Both the position numbers and the translations under genes were made by a program. Positions 7,156-9,808 of a stretch of 9,808 nucleotides of DNA are shown piece after piece; positions within the stretch are counted from its first letter, which is position 1, and the number at the start of each line of letters is the position of its first letter. The DNA lies in assembly GCA_047612485.1 (NCBI GenBank), contig JBLGAT010000097.1:1-9808 (forward strand), given 5' to 3'. The notes below the pieces were generated by a model that did not search any database, had not been told where the DNA came from, and worked only from the letters and a program-made list of their open reading frames with translations. The stretch comes from Sediminicola sp047612485. Lineage in GTDB: Bacteria; Bacteroidota; Bacteroidia; Flavobacteriales; Flavobacteriaceae.

Positions 7156-9808
7156 TTAGCGTCTCTGACTTCTGTTTTCCCATTTCAGATCCTTAAGAAG
7201 CGAACTTTTTATCCCAATAAAGAAATACCATCGCTCATAGGTTCCAAAGGGCGTCCAGTCAAAATTCATTCTAAAACTCTTTAAGTCCCTTTCAAATCGC
7301 AATTGGGTGATCGTAAAACCCTTGTTCTTGAAATCGTATCCAGAGGAAATCCCAACCTTCCACATAGGAGTAAGGTCTATATTCCCAGAAAACATTAAGG
7401 AGTTATTGGTGATGTCATTTTGCCTATTGGAATTATTGTATGTCACGGTGTAGGCAAGGCGCAGGTCCCATGGCAGCTTGTTGCCATAATTAGTGGATTC
7501 TGCTGGATCTTCATTGTCATCCTGTCGCAGCCCTCGTTGATCTCCAAAACTGTTTGACCTACCGAAAAGATCATCTGTTCGTCCTCCACTTGCAGCAATA
7601 TAATCATCTTCGGGCTCTTCTTCTTTCTCCTTTTTGTTCTTTCCAAAGCTAGTACTACTAATAGAATAGCTCACATTTGCATTGGCCCTTGTCAATCTAA
7701 AAAGGCTGCCTCCGTTGTCCTTATTCCATGTTTCTATTCGGGTGCCATTGTTATCTATCGCGTATGGATCCAAACTAGAAGAAAAGTTAATTGACATTTT
7801 ATTGTTGAGAATACTGGTCCCGCCCGTGATGTTCAATGGGCTTAATTTTAAAGAATCCGCTTCAAAATTATAGGCAGTGGATAGGTTGAAGGCATTGAGT
7901 AGAGAAACCTTTTTAGGTTCGGTGGCCGTGGAATCCTTATCTCTTACCTTCGCTTCTAGGGTGTTGGCTAAGTTAAAGCTCATTGCGCTAGATTTGTTTA
8001 GCCCAGGGGCTCGATTCAAGGTTTGTTCAAATCTGCTGTACCGTTGGATGTCTCCATTAGCACTAAGAATTTGGTCTCCAGTCTCATCAAGGTAATCTTG
8101 GTAATATTGGTCAAATGCTGGAGTATATCCATAGCTCATGGAAGGTCTCATAGTATGTCTAATGGCCTGTATTTTTTTATCCTCACCTAAGTTAAAAGTC
8201 CCATAGAGGGTAGTTCCCAAGCTGGCACTTAGGTTGTATTCGCCATATCTATCAAATCCGGAGACGGTATCTGTAACAACACCTCGTCTTGTATCCTGGT
8301 CATATTTCCTATCATAGGTTTGTAAGGTCCATACATCATCGTAATTAGCCCCAACCGTAACACTAAAGTGTTTGGCAATTTTGAAGTTGGTGCTTATTGG
8401 TATGCTATGTTGTGCTCCAACTTTCGCGCCTTCGAACATTTTGGAAGTGAAAAAAAGTGAATCAGTTGTCGCAATTCTGTTTTCTGCCCTTAGGTTGTAC
8501 TGAAAATTGATATTCTGTATAATACCCTTCTTTATTCCATCCCGCTTGGCAAACGGATAGATACGCTCTACACTTGTGGTGAGCGTGGGCAAGGTAAGGT
8601 TTACCGCCTCCGTATTCGTGTTTTGGTTGTGTGTGGCCGTTAGGCTCATATTTACCAAAGGATATTCGGGAAATGTTTTGGAATAGGAAATGGAGGACGA
8701 AAGGTTGTTGTTCTGTGTGTTGGGCACGTTGAACTGGTTCAATGAGTTTCTAAAGTACTGGCTACTACCAAAGTTTACCGACGCCGAGAACATGGAATTG
8801 GGACTCGCCTTGGTATCCTGGGAATGGGACCATTGGATGTTGTAATTGGTGGATCTGGAATAATCATCGAAGCCTTTTTGACTATTGATGATGTTTTCGT
8901 ATCGGACATTTACATTTCCCCTGAATTTATAACGCTTTATGTATTGCGATTCCCCTCTAAGACCATAACTACCATTAGTGTAAACGTCTCCGGTGATACT
9001 CAAATCCACGTAATCATTAATGGGAAGGTAATACCCTCCATTCTGAAGGAAGTACCCCCTGGTAGGATCGTTTCCAAAAGTGGGAAATAAAAGTCCGGCG
9101 ACACGCCCAGTAGTCAATGGAAAATAGGCAAAAGGCAATGCAATTGGTGTTGGTACGTCAGCAATGTACATATTGCTGTAACCAGCTATAATTTTCTTTT
9201 TGGGTACGAACTTTGCTTTTCTTACCCGAATATAGTAGTCTGGATTTATCGTGTCCTTGGAGGTGGTAAGTTTGCCTTCGTAAAGGAAGTAAACGGAGTC
9301 GTTCTCTTTTTTTGTAATCTCGGCATATACCTTCATCGCATCACTTCCCAATGCTCCCAACCCGGCCTGTTGTTCTGACCGGGAATTGAAGATCAACGCT
9401 TTTTGGGTATCAAAATTGAAGCGGATGGAATCTGGTCTTACTTCCATGCTCCCTTGCTTAAAAAACGGGATCTGGGAATAAGTGCCCGTTGAGTCTTTGA
9501 TCCTTCCGGCATATACCTCATTTTTTTCGTAATCCATGATGATGACACCTGCCTTTAATTCGGTATCCTGATAATAGATTTCGGCTTCATTGTAAAGATA
9601 TATTTTATGGTCTTTCTGGCTGAGTTTTGCGTAATCTTTGGCCTTATATCTAATTTTATCCAACAAAAGGGGCTCCTTTTCGGGTAAACTGTCTTTTTGA
9701 ACGGTATCTATGGCTACAGTATCTTGACTGATAATTTTTGATATTGGGGAAATAGCAATGGTGTCTTGTTCAGCTTTAATGGGAATAGAGGGTACTGGAA
9801 TGTCTTGC
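7156..9808 (-). CDS. lptD: LptD-like LPS-assembly outer-membrane protein, 5' partial
   Basis: Outer-membrane translocon component that inserts lipopolysaccharide into the outer leaflet at the end of the Lpt bridge. The frame stays open to the right edge, so the start and signal peptide are missing; the TTG at 9664-9666 is not the start. About 883 residues are visible. Counting from that TTG, residues 1-170 form the periplasmic OstA/LptA-like beta-jellyroll (KIYLYNEAEIYYQDTELKAG and following). The family's jellyroll-to-barrel boundary is at 171-198 (PTPIALPFAYFPL, then GLLFPTFG), comparable to the LPxxYFP...SGFLFP pattern of proteobacterial LptD. The rest is a run of amphipathic strands rich in Tyr, Asn and Ser, forming the barrel. 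Residues 675-730 are a highly charged insertion between strands. The protein ends in a basic tail (KWENRSQRR) rather than a terminal aromatic residue. There is no cysteine anywhere in the visible part. It lies upstream of ridA on the same strand. Confidence 0.9.
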   Translation of the reverse strand, partial: QDIPVPSIPIKAEQDTIAISPISKIISQDTVAIDTVQKDSLPEKEPLLLDKIRYKAKDYAKLSQKDHKIYLYNEAEIYYQDTELKAGVIIMDYEKNEVYAGRIKDSTGTYSQIPFFKQGSMEVRPDSIRFNFDTQKALIFNSRSEQQAGLGALGSDAMKVYAEITKKENDSVYFLYEGKLTTSKDTINPDYYIRVRKAKFVPKKKIIAGYSNMYIADVPTPIALPFAYFPLTTGRVAGLLFPTFGNDPTRGYFLQNGGYYLPINDYVDLSITGDVYTNGSYGLRGESQYIKRYKFRGNVNVRYENIINSQKGFDDYSRSTNYNIQWSHSQDTKASPNSMFSASVNFGSSQYFRNSLNQFNVPNTQNNNLSSSISYSKTFPEYPLVNMSLTATHNQNTNTEAVNLTLPTLTTSVERIYPFAKRDGIKKGIIQNINFQYNLRAENRIATTDSLFFTSKMFEGAKVGAQHSIPISTNFKIAKHFSVTVGANYDDVWTLQTYDRKYDQDTRRGVVTDTVSGFDRYGEYNLSASLGTTLYGTFNLGEDKKIQAIRHTMRPSMSYGYTPAFDQYYQDYLDETGDQILSANGDIQRYSRFEQTLNRAPGLNKSSAMSFNLANTLEAKVRDKDSTATEPKKVSLLNAFNLSTAYNFEADSLKLSPLNITGGTSILNNKMSINFSSSLDPYAIDNNGTRIETWNKDNGGSLFRLTRANANVSYSISSTSFGKNKKEKEEEPEDDYIAASGGRTDDLFGRSNSFGDQRGLRQDDNEDPAESTNYGNKLPWDLRLAYTVTYNNSNRQNDITNNSLMFSGNIDLTPMWKVGISSGYDFKNKGFTITQLRFERDLKSFRMNFDWTPFGTYERWYFFIGIKSSLLKDLKWENRSQRR

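Noticed and set aside
8824..9090. 88-codon + strand frame inside lptD
   Set aside because: Antisense to conserved barrel sequence. Its hydrophobic look comes from reversed Tyr/Asn/Ser-rich codons.
9664..9666. TTG as lptD start
   Set aside because: The frame continues upstream to the window edge with protein-like sequence and no stop, and no signal peptide follows this TTG.

Overview
The window looks like core chromosome of a Bacteroidota bacterium, most likely a (marine) Flavobacteriaceae member. The reasons are the Bacteroidota-type TamB and LptD sequences, AT-rich intergenic DNA, A-rich leaders without clear Shine-Dalgarno motifs, and the grouping of pfkA, gapA and a BadF-type sugar kinase beside envelope-assembly genes. 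The genus cannot be fixed from sequence reading alone.

Layout from left to right: (1) bases 1-3661, + strand: the C-terminal ~1220 residues of a TamB-like (DUF490) envelope protein, open at the left edge. (2) bases 3662-3815: a 154-base leader with a weak candidate flavobacterial promoter and two mutually exclusive hairpins. (3) pfkA (3816-4802) and gapA (4821-5822), only 18 bases apart and almost certainly one transcript. (4) a good intrinsic terminator at 5847-5886. (5) a BadF/BadG-type N-acetylglucosamine-kinase-like gene (5899-6750), starting 12 bases after the terminator's U tract. (6) on the - strand, ridA (6743-7123), overlapping the kinase gene tail-to-tail by 8 bases. (7) lptD (7156 to the right edge), - strand, open at its 5' end and 32 bases upstream of ridA.

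Functionally, two outer-membrane assembly genes (tamB, which helps move phospholipid and assemble the envelope, and lptD, the LPS translocon) flank a small central-metabolism block. PfkA commits fructose 6-phosphate to glycolysis and GapA oxidises glyceraldehyde 3-phosphate. The kinase probably feeds amino-sugars from recycling or uptake into the phosphosugar pool. RidA removes reactive enamine/imine by-products of PLP enzymes.

I found no mobile element, CRISPR array, tRNA, rRNA or defence system, and nothing that amounts to a new biological system. Points worth a second look are the terminator placed almost on the kinase start codon, the convergent 8-base overlap flanked by two near-identical palindromes, a PfkA whose allosteric effector site looks partly lost, a competing-hairpin leader before pfkA, and the complete absence of cysteine from both visible envelope proteins.
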